Assembly: GCA_050874365.1 (NCBI GenBank) | Contig: JBNMKN010000025.1 | Location: 1 to 17,941, forward strand | Source: Eshraghiella sp050874365 | GTDB lineage: Bacteria > Bacillota > Clostridia > Lachnospirales > Lachnospiraceae | Length of the DNA stretch: 17,941 bases | Reading direction: 5' to 3' | Shown here: positions 1 to 7,051 of the stretch, piece after piece | How positions within the stretch are numbered: position 1 is the first letter of the stretch | How the letters are laid out: each line of letters opens with the position of its first letter | Notes under the pieces: generated by a model | Told to the model about the DNA's origin: nothing | What the model saw: the letters and a program-made list of their open reading frames with translations, nothing else | Databases searched by the model: none | Position numbers and translations under genes: made by a program

Positions 1-526
1 GTCCTGCAGAGGTCTGTGTTCTTAAAAGGAATTCAGGGGAAAGATAGAATGTATCCTGCATATCTCTTGCCGGATGATCCTTTGGTGTATTGAGAGCGGT
101 AAAATTATAATAATCGTTCTCGATTTCCGTTCCTTCATAAATCTCAAAACCCATACCTGCGAATACATCTATAAGCTCATTTCTCATCTGTGTGATAGGA
201 TGAAGGTTACCTGTCTCGATTTTCTTTGCAGGCATTGTAACGTCTATTTTTTCTGATTTGTATTTAAGCTTCAGTTCAAGCTCTTTCATCTTGGAATCAA
301 TTTCGCTGAACTTATTAAGTGCCCACTCTTTAAGTTCATTAACGCCCTTACCGAAAGACGCCCTTTCTTCAGGCGGAATATTTTTCATTTCTTTCATAAG
401 CTGGCCTATCTTGCCTGCTTTTGAATCCATAAATTTCTTCTTAAATTCGTATACTTCCTTTGAATTAGTTAATGATTTAACACCATCTGATATTTCCTGT
501 CTGATGTTTTCTAATCTTTCATTCAT
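1..526 (-). CDS. pheS: Phenylalanine-tRNA ligase alpha subunit, N-terminal part (cut by window edge)
   Basis: Alpha (catalytic) subunit of phenylalanyl-tRNA synthetase, which charges tRNA-Phe in the cytoplasm as an alpha2beta2 enzyme with PheT. Only the first 175 codons are present; the gene runs off the left edge. The visible part has the charged, coiled-coil-like N-terminal tRNA-binding arm (about residues 1-90), then the start of the class II catalytic core, with the family signatures HPITQ (about 109), HPARDMQDTFYL and LLRTQTSAG (motif 2 approach). The start MNERLENI is set by GGAGG ten bases upstream of the ATG. The T-box leader immediately upstream, with a Phe (UUC) specifier, independently supports the call. 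pheT is expected just outside the window. Confidence 0.95.
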   Translation of the reverse strand, partial: MNERLENIRQEISDGVKSLTNSKEVYEFKKKFMDSKAGKIGQLMKEMKNIPPEERASFGKGVNELKEWALNKFSEIDSKMKELELKLKYKSEKIDVTMPAKKIETGNLHPITQMRNELIDVFAGMGFEIYEGTEIENDYYNFTALNTPKDHPARDMQDTFYLSPEFLLRTQTSAG

Positions 527-574
527 AAAAGATTTACCTCCATTTATTTTTGTCTCTGAATCCGGAATCTGCAT

Positions 575-611
575 AAAAAAAGTCCCGGTCCAGAATATTC
601 TGAACTGGGAC
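575..611 (-). terminator. T-box intrinsic terminator before pheS
   Basis: On the minus strand the arms starting GTCCCAGTTCAGAA and ending TTCTGGACCGGGAC (611-582) form a near-continuous stem with one mismatch and one wobble, followed by seven T (581-575). The 5' arm is shared with the antiterminator of the T-box. Confidence 0.93.
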
Positions 612-829
612 GAAAAATTCCGCGGTACCACCCATAGTTCCTGCAAAGCAGACACTCTTATATGCTTAACGCGCATCAACGTTATCTCCTACACATACAA
701 CGTACTTCAAAGACACGGCTCCGGTGTGAAAATTCAGCTTCCATAGTATAAAATATGCTCTCAGCCAATGACATATCCTCTCTGTTAAACCGCAAGGTCA
801 CCTACTATGCACCTTCTAAGCCTTTTTCT
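575..829 (-). ncRNA. T-box leader, phenylalanine-specific, controlling pheS
   Basis: This minus-strand leader senses uncharged tRNA and switches between antiterminator and terminator. Visible parts in transcript order are: AGUA on the 5' side of the specifier loop (near 808); an AGAGAG GA-motif (near 780); a UUC codon followed by A at 730-728 (Phe specifier); and the conserved T-box UGGGUGGUACCGCGG at 634-620. The UGGU bulge should pair with an ACCA tRNA end, i.e. discriminator A, as in tRNA-Phe. GAACU..GGG before the T-box can pair with CCC.AGUUC after it to form the antiterminator. The same CCCAGUUC is the 5' arm of the terminator, so the two folds are mutually exclusive. It fills the gene-free stretch between the PilZ gene and pheS. 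Confidence 0.94.
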
Positions 830-835
830 GATGTG

Positions 836-864
836 ATTTTAACACAGCATTATTACCGTGTCAA
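836..864 (-). promoter_or_regulatory. Promoter of the pheS T-box transcript
   Basis: The -35 box TTGACA is at 864-859 and the -10 box TAAAAT at 841-836, with a 17-bp spacer and an extended -10 TG one base ahead. The first bases of the -35 box overlap the TGA stop of the PilZ gene. Predicted transcription start is near 829. Confidence 0.85.
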
Positions 865-1238
865 TTAAATGATGTCTCACTGACAATCTGATATACGTCT
901 ATTTTAAACTGTTCCGCAGGACTTAAACCTACAAAACGGCAGCCGTATGTATTCTTCTCATCGGTTCCGTCATTTTCCATTCTTACAATTTCAATAATGG
1001 CATCAAAGCTTTCTCTGGTCCATAATACAACCTTAGCTTCATAATATGAGTTAAGAGGCAGAAACTCCTCTGTCTTAAATCCCATTCCGCCTTTGGAAAT
1101 GTTGGTTACTTCAACCTCCATCTCTTCCTTATTGACGTCAAAATTCATATTTCTGTTGTTCTTAACTGACTTAAGCTTAATTCTGGCATCAATATCCATT
1201 CGCTTTGCCCATCTTTTTTCCTGATTGTTAGCGTCCAT
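861..1238 (-). CDS. Stand-alone PilZ domain protein, probable c-di-GMP receptor
   Basis: A 125-residue protein consisting almost entirely of one PilZ domain, a family that binds cyclic di-GMP and relays it to motility, polysaccharide or adhesion machinery. Both ligand-binding signatures are visible: RWAKR (RxxxR, about residues 9-13) and NISKGG (the (D/N)xSxxG motif, about 46-51), followed by beta strands rich in V, I and F. No signal peptide, membrane segment or second domain is present, so this is a small cytosolic single-domain type rather than YcgR. The SD AGGAGG (1249-1244) overlaps the queA stop codon and the gap to queA is 9 bp, so it is probably co-transcribed and perhaps translationally coupled with queA. 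The downstream partner cannot be told from the sequence. Confidence 0.85.
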   Translation of the reverse strand: MDANNQEKRWAKRMDIDARIKLKSVKNNRNMNFDVNKEEMEVEVTNISKGGMGFKTEEFLPLNSYYEAKVVLWTRESFDAIIEIVRMENDGTDEKNTYGCRFVGLSPAEQFKIDVYQIVSETSFN

Positions 1239-1247
1239 ATTAACCTC

Positions 1248-2273
1248 CTAACAGATAAACATTGCATCACCGAAACTGAAAAATCTGTATCTTTCTTTGA
1301 CAGCAGTCTCATATGCATTCATAATATTATCTCTTCCTGCAAGTGCCGAAACAAGCATTATAAGCGTTGATTCAGGAAGATGAAAATTGGTTATAAGGCA
1401 GTCGATAGCCTTAAATTTATAGCCCGGATAAATGAAAATATCCGTATCTCCCGATTTGGCAGGTATTACACCGTCATCACCTGCTGCCGACTCAAGGGTT
1501 CTGCAGCTTGTGGTTCCCACAGCAATTACACGTCCCCCGGCGGCTTTGGTTCTGTTAATCGTATCCGCTGCTTCCTTTGTGATATTAAAAGTCTCCGTGT
1601 GCATATGGTGTTCCTCTATCTTATCAACCTTAACAGGTCTGAAAGTTCCGAGTCCCACATGTAAGGTAACACTAACAACATTAACACCTTTTTCTTTGAT
1701 TCTCTCAAGCAGTTCTTTTGTAAAATGTAATCCGGCTGTAGGTGCTGCTGCCGAACCCTCATTCTTGGCATATACTGTCTGGTATCTGTTCTTATCCTGA
1801 AGCTTGTGTGTAATATAAGGTGGCAATGGCATCTGTCCCAGCTTATCAAGTATCTCTTCAAAAATACCTTCGTAATGGAACTTAATCATTCTGTTGCCGT
1901 CATCTATAACATCCACAATCTCTCCTGTAAGAAGTCCTTCCCCGAATACAATTCTTGCACCGGTTCTTGCTTTCTTACCGGGCTTTACAAGACATTCCCA
2001 CACATCATCCGCATTACGCTTAAGCAGGAGAACCTCTATAGCCGCACCCGTGTCCTCCTTAACGCCCATAAGCCTTGCGGGGATTACCTTGGTATCGTTG
2101 ATTACAAGGCAGTCACCGGGATTCAGATAATCAATTATATCCTTGAATATCTTATGTTCAATTCTGCCTGTCTCCTTATGTAATACCATAAGTCTTGAGG
2201 ATGAACGGTCCTCCAGAGGGTCCTGTGCAATAAGCTCCTCGGGAAGCTCGTAGTTAAAATCTCTTAAATCCAT
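1248..2273 (-). CDS. queA: S-adenosylmethionine:tRNA ribosyltransferase-isomerase (queuosine synthesis)
   Basis: Cytosolic enzyme that transfers and isomerises the ribosyl part of SAM onto preQ1 at tRNA position 34, making epoxyqueuosine. At 341 residues it has full family length. Family signatures in order are: FNYELPEELIAQDP with DRSSSRLMVL at the N terminus, DCLVINDTKVIPARL (about 54-68), EGSAAAPTAGLHFT (about 172-185), HVGLGTFRPV, and ITNFHLPESTLIMLVSAL near the C terminus. The start is MDLRDFNYELP; its SD is weak (GAGAGTGAGA). No tgt or other queuosine gene is in view, so it sits in a local unit with the PilZ gene. A candidate promoter and a palindrome lie in the 173-bp gap upstream. Confidence 0.97.
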   Translation of the reverse strand: MDLRDFNYELPEELIAQDPLEDRSSSRLMVLHKETGRIEHKIFKDIIDYLNPGDCLVINDTKVIPARLMGVKEDTGAAIEVLLLKRNADDVWECLVKPGKKARTGARIVFGEGLLTGEIVDVIDDGNRMIKFHYEGIFEEILDKLGQMPLPPYITHKLQDKNRYQTVYAKNEGSAAAPTAGLHFTKELLERIKEKGVNVVSVTLHVGLGTFRPVKVDKIEEHHMHTETFNITKEAADTINRTKAAGGRVIAVGTTSCRTLESAAGDDGVIPAKSGDTDIFIYPGYKFKAIDCLITNFHLPESTLIMLVSALAGRDNIMNAYETAVKERYRFFSFGDAMFIC

Positions 2274-2307
2274 AATTTCTCACTCTCTTAATATAATTAT
2301 ATTATGT

Positions 2308-2336
2308 ATTATTTTGTATAAAAAATAAATAGTAAA
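2308..2336 (-). promoter_or_regulatory. Possible queA promoter
   Basis: TTTACT (2336-2331) and AATAAT (2313-2308) are separated by 17 bp. Each box differs from consensus, and the stretch is so AT-rich that chance matches are likely. An alternative is TTAACA further upstream with a poor -10 inside the palindrome. Confidence 0.4.
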
Positions 2337-2340
2337 TCAG

Positions 2341-2364
2341 TACCATACTTATGGTACATAAGTA
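2341..2364. repeat. Overlapping inverted repeats upstream of queA, possible operator
   Basis: TACTTATG-gta-CATAAGTA (2346-2364) is a perfect 8-bp-arm palindrome. It overlaps a second one, TACCATA-ct-TATGGTA (2341-2356). Neither is followed by a T-run on either strand, so they do not look like a terminator. The palindrome centre lies about 20 bp upstream of the possible queA -35 box, a position typical of a regulator site. The regulator is unknown. Confidence 0.45.
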
Positions 2365-2406
2365 CAAGGCACTCCATTATCTGTTAATTACCGTAATGTC
2401 TTTTTA

Positions 2407-2440
2407 CCGCAAAAGCACACCGGACATATATCCGGTGTGC
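2407..2440 (-). terminator. Probable terminator after lepB
   Basis: GCACACCGGA and TCCGGTGTGC (2440-2415) form a 10-bp GC-rich stem directly after the lepB stop. On the minus strand it is followed by TTTT and then GCGG, so the U-tract is short and termination may be partial. Confidence 0.7.
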
Positions 2441-2446
2441 CGATAA

Positions 2447-3091
2447 TCATTGAATTTTTGTAAATGAAGGCGAATACCTGAACCATGCCTTGGCAAGAAT
2501 ACTCTTTCTGCTGACATAGGTATTTTTCCAATATCTTGAATCCTGTGAAATATTACGGTTATCACCTAACATAAAGTAATATCCTTCCGGAACCTCATAC
2601 GGTCCGAAATTACCTGTCATCGGTTCTTTGACGTAATCTTCAACCATGACCTCTCCGTTGATAATCAGCCTGCCGTCTGCAATCTCTACCTTATCACCGG
2701 GAAGCCCGATAACACGCTTTATGAATATCTGGCTCTCATCGTCAGGGTACCTGAATATTACCACGTCACCCCTTTCAGGCTCTTTAAAAAGATATGCCAG
2801 CCTGAATCCGATAAGCTTATCACCTGTATTAATTGTAGGCTCCATCGACGATGACGGAACATGTGCATTAATTATAATAAACTTATTAAGGATAAACGCT
2901 ATTCCAAACGCTATGGCAACTATTATCGTATAAGTAAATATCTCTTTGACAATGTGCCTTTTTCTCTCGGTGTTATACTTCTTAATCTCTTCTGAATTAT
3001 CGTTGCTCGAATCCACCATAAATTCAGTTTCGGAATCATCAAGGTCTATATCAAGATATTCTATATCTTCTGTCTCATTATTGTTGTTCAT
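2447..3091 (-). CDS. lepB: Type I signal peptidase
   Basis: Membrane-bound serine protease that cuts signal peptides from exported proteins on the outer face of the membrane. One membrane segment lies at about residues 51-76. The catalytic Ser is S82 in PSSSMEPT, and the catalytic Lys is K125 in FIKRVIGLPGD. The boxes GDVVIFRYP (about 108), GDN (176-178) and SQDSR (182-186) are intact; 214 residues is normal for single-span Gram-positive enzymes. Unusual is a very acidic cytosolic tail of about 45 residues before the membrane segment. It starts 18 bp after the htpG stop with a poor SD and no visible promoter or terminator between, so it is probably expressed from the CIRCE-controlled htpG promoter. 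Confidence 0.95.
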   Translation of the reverse strand: MNNNNETEDIEYLDIDLDDSETEFMVDSSNDNSEEIKKYNTERKRHIVKEIFTYTIIVAIAFGIAFILNKFIIINAHVPSSSMEPTINTGDKLIGFRLAYLFKEPERGDVVIFRYPDDESQIFIKRVIGLPGDKVEIADGRLIINGEVMVEDYVKEPMTGNFGPYEVPEGYYFMLGDNRNISQDSRYWKNTYVSRKSILAKAWFRYSPSFTKIQ

Positions 3092-3109
3092 ATATATCCC
3101 GCAAAAATA

Positions 3110-5107
3110 TTATTTTGCAAGGAGTTTCAATATCTCGTTACTTCTTGCAATAAAAGCAGTCATCTGTTCAGGCTTAAGTGGCTCATGACTAAGCTTAGCC
3201 AGATCATATAATTGCTCGCATATCATTGTAACATTATCACTCTGTGGATTGTCAAGTACATATTTAACAAGTTCGTTATTGAGGTTAAGAACAAGTGTCT
3301 CTCCTGTCTCGCCGAACATTGACATATCCATGCCTGAAGAAGCATACATCTTCATCATATCTGCCATTCTCTTTGATTCCTCATTAACGGTAATCATTGA
3401 AGATATGTTCTTATCAACAAGCTTTTCTGCCTTAACTGTAAGCTTATCGTTGTTAAGTGCTTTCTTGAATACTTCTGCAAGTTCTTCTCCTGCCTTACTT
3501 AAATCTTCTTTTGAAGCTTCTTCTTTGAAGGTCTCGGATAAATCCGAATCAATGCTTAAGAATTTAACATTCTCATTCTTCTGTTCAAGATGTGTGATGA
3601 ATGGCTGGTCAATGCTGTGTTTAAGAATAACCGCATCAATTCCCGCATCCTTAAACATCTTGATGTACTGACCCTGTTTAACTTCATCGGTAACATAAAA
3701 TACTTTGTTTTCATGTTTTTCTTTATTCTCTTCAAGGCACTCAGGGAGTGTTAAATACTTGCCTTCAAGGTTCTTGAAAAGGATATAATCCTTCATCTTG
3801 TCACAGAATTTATCATCCTTAAGGCATCCGAATTTGATGAATGGGCTTATGTCATCCCAGTATTTCTCATAACTTTCCTTATCGGTCTTACACATTCCGG
3901 AAAGCTTGTCGGCAACCTTTTTAGTAATATACTCTGATATTTTCTTAACAAATCCGTCATTCTGAAGTGCACTTCTTGATACGTTAAGAGGTAAATCAGG
4001 ACAATCAATAACACCTTTAAGCAGCATAAGGAATTCAGGAATTACCTCCTTGATGTTATCCGCAACAAATACCTGATTGTTATATAACTTAATAATACCT
4101 TCTGCTGATTCAAATTCGATGTTAATCTTAGGGAAGTACAAAATACCCTTTAAGTTAAAAGGATAGTCCATGTTAAGGTGAATCCAGAATAAAGGCTCCT
4201 TATAATCATGGAATACTTTTCTGTAAAATTCCTTATATTCTTCATCCGTACATTCATTAGGGTGCTTTGTCCAAAGAGGAGTTGTATCACTTAATGAAAC
4301 AGGTCTTTTGGCAATTTTATATCTCTCAGATGCAGGTTCAACCTCCACCATCTTCTTATTGCCGTCCTCATCTTCCTGTTCTTCAAGCTTGGCTTCCTTT
4401 TTTACAGTCTCAATAATTGTATCTGTGTCAAGGAGCTCGTCCTTGTCAATCATCTGGGTCTTTTCTTCTGTATCATCTTCGTTATCAAGATATATTTCGT
4501 AAGGCATAAATGAGCAATACTTGTCGATTACTTCTTTGGCTCTGAACTCATTGGCAAATTCGGTGCTGTCCTCGTTAAGATACAGGGTTATTGTAGTACC
4601 TACGGTATCCTTATTGCCGTCGCCCATATCATATTCGGTGCCGCCCTCACATTCCCAATGAACAGGCTTTGAGCCATCTTTATATGATAAAGTATCGATA
4701 GTTACTTTTTCGGCAACCATAAATGCCGAATAAAAACCGAGTCCGAAATGTCCTATAATCTGGTCCTCATTAGTCTTGTCCTTATATTTTTCAAGGAAGG
4801 CTTCTGCTCCCGAAAATGCAATCTGGTTGATATATTCATTAACTTCTTCCTCTGTCATGCCAAGACCGTTATCGGTAAATGTAATTGTCTTATTCTTAGA
4901 GCTTACTTTTACGTTAATGCTGTATTTAATATCCTCGGGTTCATTATATTCACCCATAAGAGCTAATTTCTTAAGCTTGGTAATCGCATCACATCCATTT
5001 GAAATTAATTCCCTGAAAAAAATATCATGATCTGAATACATCCACTTCTTGATTATTGGGAAAATATTATCACTGTTTATTGAAAGATTTCCATGTTCTG
5101 TTGCCAT
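3110..5107 (-). CDS. htpG: Molecular chaperone HtpG (bacterial Hsp90)
   Basis: ATP-dependent cytosolic chaperone acting as a dimer, working with DnaK on late folding and remodelling. At 665 residues all three domains fit. The GHKL ATPase motifs are in the N domain: ELISNGCDA with catalytic E33 and N37, DNGLGM (79-84), and GHFGLGFYSAFMVA (119-132). The middle domain follows a highly charged, acidic insertion (about 205-255), with the conserved LPLNVSRSALQ near residue 377. The C-terminal dimerisation domain closes it. The start MATEHGNL has AAGGAG nine bases upstream. Upstream are a good promoter and a perfect CIRCE, so repression by HrcA is expected. lepB follows in the same transcript. Confidence 0.98.
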   Translation of the reverse strand: MATEHGNLSINSDNIFPIIKKWMYSDHDIFFRELISNGCDAITKLKKLALMGEYNEPEDIKYSINVKVSSKNKTITFTDNGLGMTEEEVNEYINQIAFSGAEAFLEKYKDKTNEDQIIGHFGLGFYSAFMVAEKVTIDTLSYKDGSKPVHWECEGGTEYDMGDGNKDTVGTTITLYLNEDSTEFANEFRAKEVIDKYCSFMPYEIYLDNEDDTEEKTQMIDKDELLDTDTIIETVKKEAKLEEQEDEDGNKKMVEVEPASERYKIAKRPVSLSDTTPLWTKHPNECTDEEYKEFYRKVFHDYKEPLFWIHLNMDYPFNLKGILYFPKINIEFESAEGIIKLYNNQVFVADNIKEVIPEFLMLLKGVIDCPDLPLNVSRSALQNDGFVKKISEYITKKVADKLSGMCKTDKESYEKYWDDISPFIKFGCLKDDKFCDKMKDYILFKNLEGKYLTLPECLEENKEKHENKVFYVTDEVKQGQYIKMFKDAGIDAVILKHSIDQPFITHLEQKNENVKFLSIDSDLSETFKEEASKEDLSKAGEELAEVFKKALNNDKLTVKAEKLVDKNISSMITVNEESKRMADMMKMYASSGMDMSMFGETGETLVLNLNNELVKYVLDNPQSDNVTMICEQLYDLAKLSHEPLKPEQMTAFIARSNEILKLLAK

Positions 5108-5147
5108 TTAAAATCACTCCTTATAATAAAAATTTCTTCTGAAAGAT

Positions 5148-5176
5148 ATAGTAATACTAAAGTTTTCCAAAGTCAA
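5148..5176 (-). promoter_or_regulatory. htpG promoter
   Basis: TTGACT (5176-5171) and TACTAT (5153-5148) are separated by 17 bp, with predicted start near 5141. The CIRCE ends 7 bp upstream of the -35 box. Confidence 0.85.
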
Positions 5177-5183
5177 GAAAAAA

Positions 5184-5210
5184 TTAGCACTCATTTTATT
5201 TGAGTGCTAA
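5184..5210. promoter_or_regulatory. CIRCE operator (HrcA site) upstream of htpG
   Basis: A perfect TTAGCACTC-N9-GAGTGCTAA, the classical HrcA operator. One arm and part of the spacer are at the same time the last codons (Leu-Ala-Leu-Lys-stop) of the upstream foldase gene. It lies on the upstream side of the htpG -35 box, instead of over the start site as at hrcA. Confidence 0.97.
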
Positions 5211-6164
5211 CAAAATCTTTTTTAATTCTCCGGAGCCTGCTTTAAGACTGCTTACATCAATCTTTTTCAGATATTTTTCATTAAACCGGATATCTTTTTT
5301 CTCTGCAATCTGTCTGAACTTATCTGCAAAAAGTTCTTCTCTTCTTTTTAGAACAATCTCGGATTTTCTCTTCACTGTATCGCTTTCGACATTGTCATTA
5401 ATGCATTTTATTATATAATAACCATATTCCGTCTCCACAAGGGGACTTACCTGACCTGTCTCAAGCTTATATGCGGCATTTTCAAAATCCTTATCATATA
5501 CTCCTTTATAAAATTCCATGCTATGGATGCTGTCATCGCTTTTTTCTTCTGCCAAGGCTAAAAAATCAGAGCCGTCCTCTATCTCCTGCAACGCCTCCGA
5601 CGCTTTGCTTTCTGCCATTCTGTCTGTCACGTCATCATTAACCGCAAAAAACATATATTGTACCGATATGGTTCTCGCTTCATCCGTGCTCACTTCTGTG
5701 TCCACTTCTTCTGTCATCGCATAAAAAGACTTTTCCGCAATAAGAAGCATCTGAAGCAGTTCCTCTGCGTCTGCTTTCTCAAAGCCATTGTCTGCGGCGT
5801 AGTCCTTTGCATATTCCGATATCCTTTCTTTTTCATCATCGGTAAGGCTTATCTGCATATCATCTGCCATCATATTAAGATAAATAACATTGCCTGCAAG
5901 CGTCTTTATATCCGACAAAAGATATTCCTCCATCGTCATATCACCCACGGACCTGCTCCATATCTCATTGTTAAAAAGATTCTCGAAAGAATATTTTCTC
6001 TCGGAAATAAGAATATCGGCTGCCTGCACCGACATGCTGTAATTACCGCAGGCCGCAAATCTGTTCATTCCGATACCTGTGGTAAATCTTATATTGGCAC
6101 AGCCTGTAGCACTTATAAGCAGGATTAATACCGCTAAAAGCCCTGCTATCTTATGCTTCAACAT
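5196..6164 (-). CDS. Parvulin-type (PPIC) peptidyl-prolyl isomerase lipoprotein, PrsA/SurA-like
   Basis: Probable extracytoplasmic foldase of 322 residues. The N terminus is a lipoprotein signal: basic MLKHK, a hydrophobic stretch to residue 19, and the lipobox-like SATGC with C22 as the predicted lipid-modified residue (A instead of L at -3 is less usual). A SurA-like helical region spans about 60-160. A parvulin/PPIC domain lies at about 163-258, recognised by FLALAEEKSDD and KLETGQVSPLVETEYGYYIIK-type C-terminal sequence. A charged helical tail follows. SD GGAAGG lies 7 bp before the ATG. It overlaps the preceding small gene by 14 bp, so coupling is likely. The known role of the family is helping exported proteins fold outside the membrane; the clients are unknown. 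Confidence 0.86.
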   Translation of the reverse strand: MLKHKIAGLLAVLILLISATGCANIRFTTGIGMNRFAACGNYSMSVQAADILISERKYSFENLFNNEIWSRSVGDMTMEEYLLSDIKTLAGNVIYLNMMADDMQISLTDDEKERISEYAKDYAADNGFEKADAEELLQMLLIAEKSFYAMTEEVDTEVSTDEARTISVQYMFFAVNDDVTDRMAESKASEALQEIEDGSDFLALAEEKSDDSIHSMEFYKGVYDKDFENAAYKLETGQVSPLVETEYGYYIIKCINDNVESDTVKRKSEIVLKRREELFADKFRQIAEKKDIRFNEKYLKKIDVSSLKAGSGELKKILLALK

Positions 6165-6399
6165 ATAAAAACCTTCCGTCAGGGAGCTTAAAGACTTCTA
6201 ACTCGTCGGTTATATCGCCTTCCAAATCAATCCCTTCATCTTCAATATACTTCATAAGCTCTTTTTCTGAAGAAAATACCTGAGCCATAACTTCTTCAAG
6301 AAATTCCATCGCTTCTTCAATATTGCCTGCCACAGGCTTTGGAAAAAGCTTTCCCTGCTCTTTTAAAAATACTTTTCCGCATATTTCATCTATTTCCAT
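6151..6399 (-). CDS. Small acidic protein of unknown function
   Basis: I do not recognise this 82-residue protein. It is acidic, without signal peptide, membrane segment or cysteine pair. It appears to have two parts: an N-terminal stretch with GKVFLKEQGKLFPKP-like beta character, and helices around residues 28-52 (EEAMEFLEEVMAQVF, EKELMKYIEDEG). It ends in a probable strand pair, LEVFKLPDGRFLYVEA. Gene status is supported by a good SD (GGAGG nine bases before ATG, inside the end of maf), a 4-bp gap after maf and a 14-bp overlap with the foldase gene. It therefore sits as the middle gene of a tight three-gene operon. A small cytosolic accessory or regulatory protein is possible, but no function is claimed. 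Confidence 0.8.
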   Translation of the reverse strand: MEIDEICGKVFLKEQGKLFPKPVAGNIEEAMEFLEEVMAQVFSSEKELMKYIEDEGIDLEGDITDELEVFKLPDGRFLYVEA

Positions 6400-6403
6400 A
6401 ATT

Positions 6404-6988
6404 CTATACCTCCATACTGTCTATTTCGTGAATGAGCCTTGATACAGGCAGTCCCACAACATTGTTATAGTCTCCGTCTATCTTTTCAACATAGGCGGCA
6501 AACCTGCCCTGTATGCCGTAAGCACCTGCTTTGTCCATACATTCTCCTGTGTCAACATACGCTTCTATCTGCTCTCTTGTCATATCGTATACATATACTT
6601 TAGTCTCACACGCGAAGTTCTTAACAATGTCTCCGTCTGCACCGTGAAAGATAAGTGCTACTCCTGTGTATACGCTATGATGCCTGCTTTGCAGTCTTTC
6701 AATCATTCCGACTGCCGAAGCTTTGTCGGACGGCTTGCCAAGAATCATTCCGTCAGCCACAACCACCGTGTCGGCACCTATTACCAATGAATCGTAAGGT
6801 GCTTTTGCCGCTACATCCTCCGCCTTATCAAATGCAAGCTGCATAACAGCCTTTTCAGGTGTTGTCTCTCTTATTATCTCCTGACATCCTGAAGGTATAA
6901 CCTCATATTCAATTCCCACCTGTGATAACAATTCCCTTCGTCTTGGGGAATTGGAGGCAAGAATAACTTTGTAATCGCTGATATTCAT
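6404..6988 (-). CDS. maf: Maf-family nucleoside triphosphate pyrophosphatase
   Basis: A cytosolic house-cleaning enzyme that hydrolyses nucleoside triphosphates (dTTP, UTP or modified pyrimidine nucleotides in the YhdE-type subfamily) to monophosphates. In B. subtilis the family is linked to septum formation. At 194 residues it has full length. The signatures are ASNSPRRREL (S12 to R17, phosphate binding), GADTVV with D73, and GKP (84-86); DKAGAYGIQG in the C-terminal half is also conserved. SD CAGGAG is seven bases before the ATG. It heads the operon maf - small acidic protein - parvulin lipoprotein. A TATAAT box sits just after the upstream regulator gene, so it may have its own promoter. 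Confidence 0.95.
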   Translation of the reverse strand: MNISDYKVILASNSPRRRELLSQVGIEYEVIPSGCQEIIRETTPEKAVMQLAFDKAEDVAAKAPYDSLVIGADTVVVADGMILGKPSDKASAVGMIERLQSRHHSVYTGVALIFHGADGDIVKNFACETKVYVYDMTREQIEAYVDTGECMDKAGAYGIQGRFAAYVEKIDGDYNNVVGLPVSRLIHEIDSMEV

Positions 6989-7022
6989 TAGAAAACTCCT
7001 GTTGTATAAATTATCAGCTTTG

Positions 7023-7051
7023 ATTATACACTATTTCATCCCGCATTAAAA
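7023..7051 (-). promoter_or_regulatory. Possible maf promoter
   Basis: A perfect -10 TATAAT (7028-7023) lies just after the stop of the Lrp-type gene. The matching -35 at 17 bp (TTTTAA) is poor and would overlap the coding end. No terminator separates the two genes, so read-through is equally possible. Confidence 0.4.

Noticed and set aside
258..746. 162-codon open frame on the plus strand opposite pheS and the T-box
   Set aside because: It is antisense to a clear pheS reading frame and crosses the T-box and its terminator; it has no SD and the sequence is low-complexity Ser/Leu/Phe, typical of a shadow frame.
5658..6128. 156-codon plus-strand frame opposite the foldase gene
   Set aside because: Shadow frame with unlikely composition (many His, Cys, Arg) and no ribosome binding site, while the opposite strand has a well-supported lipoprotein gene.
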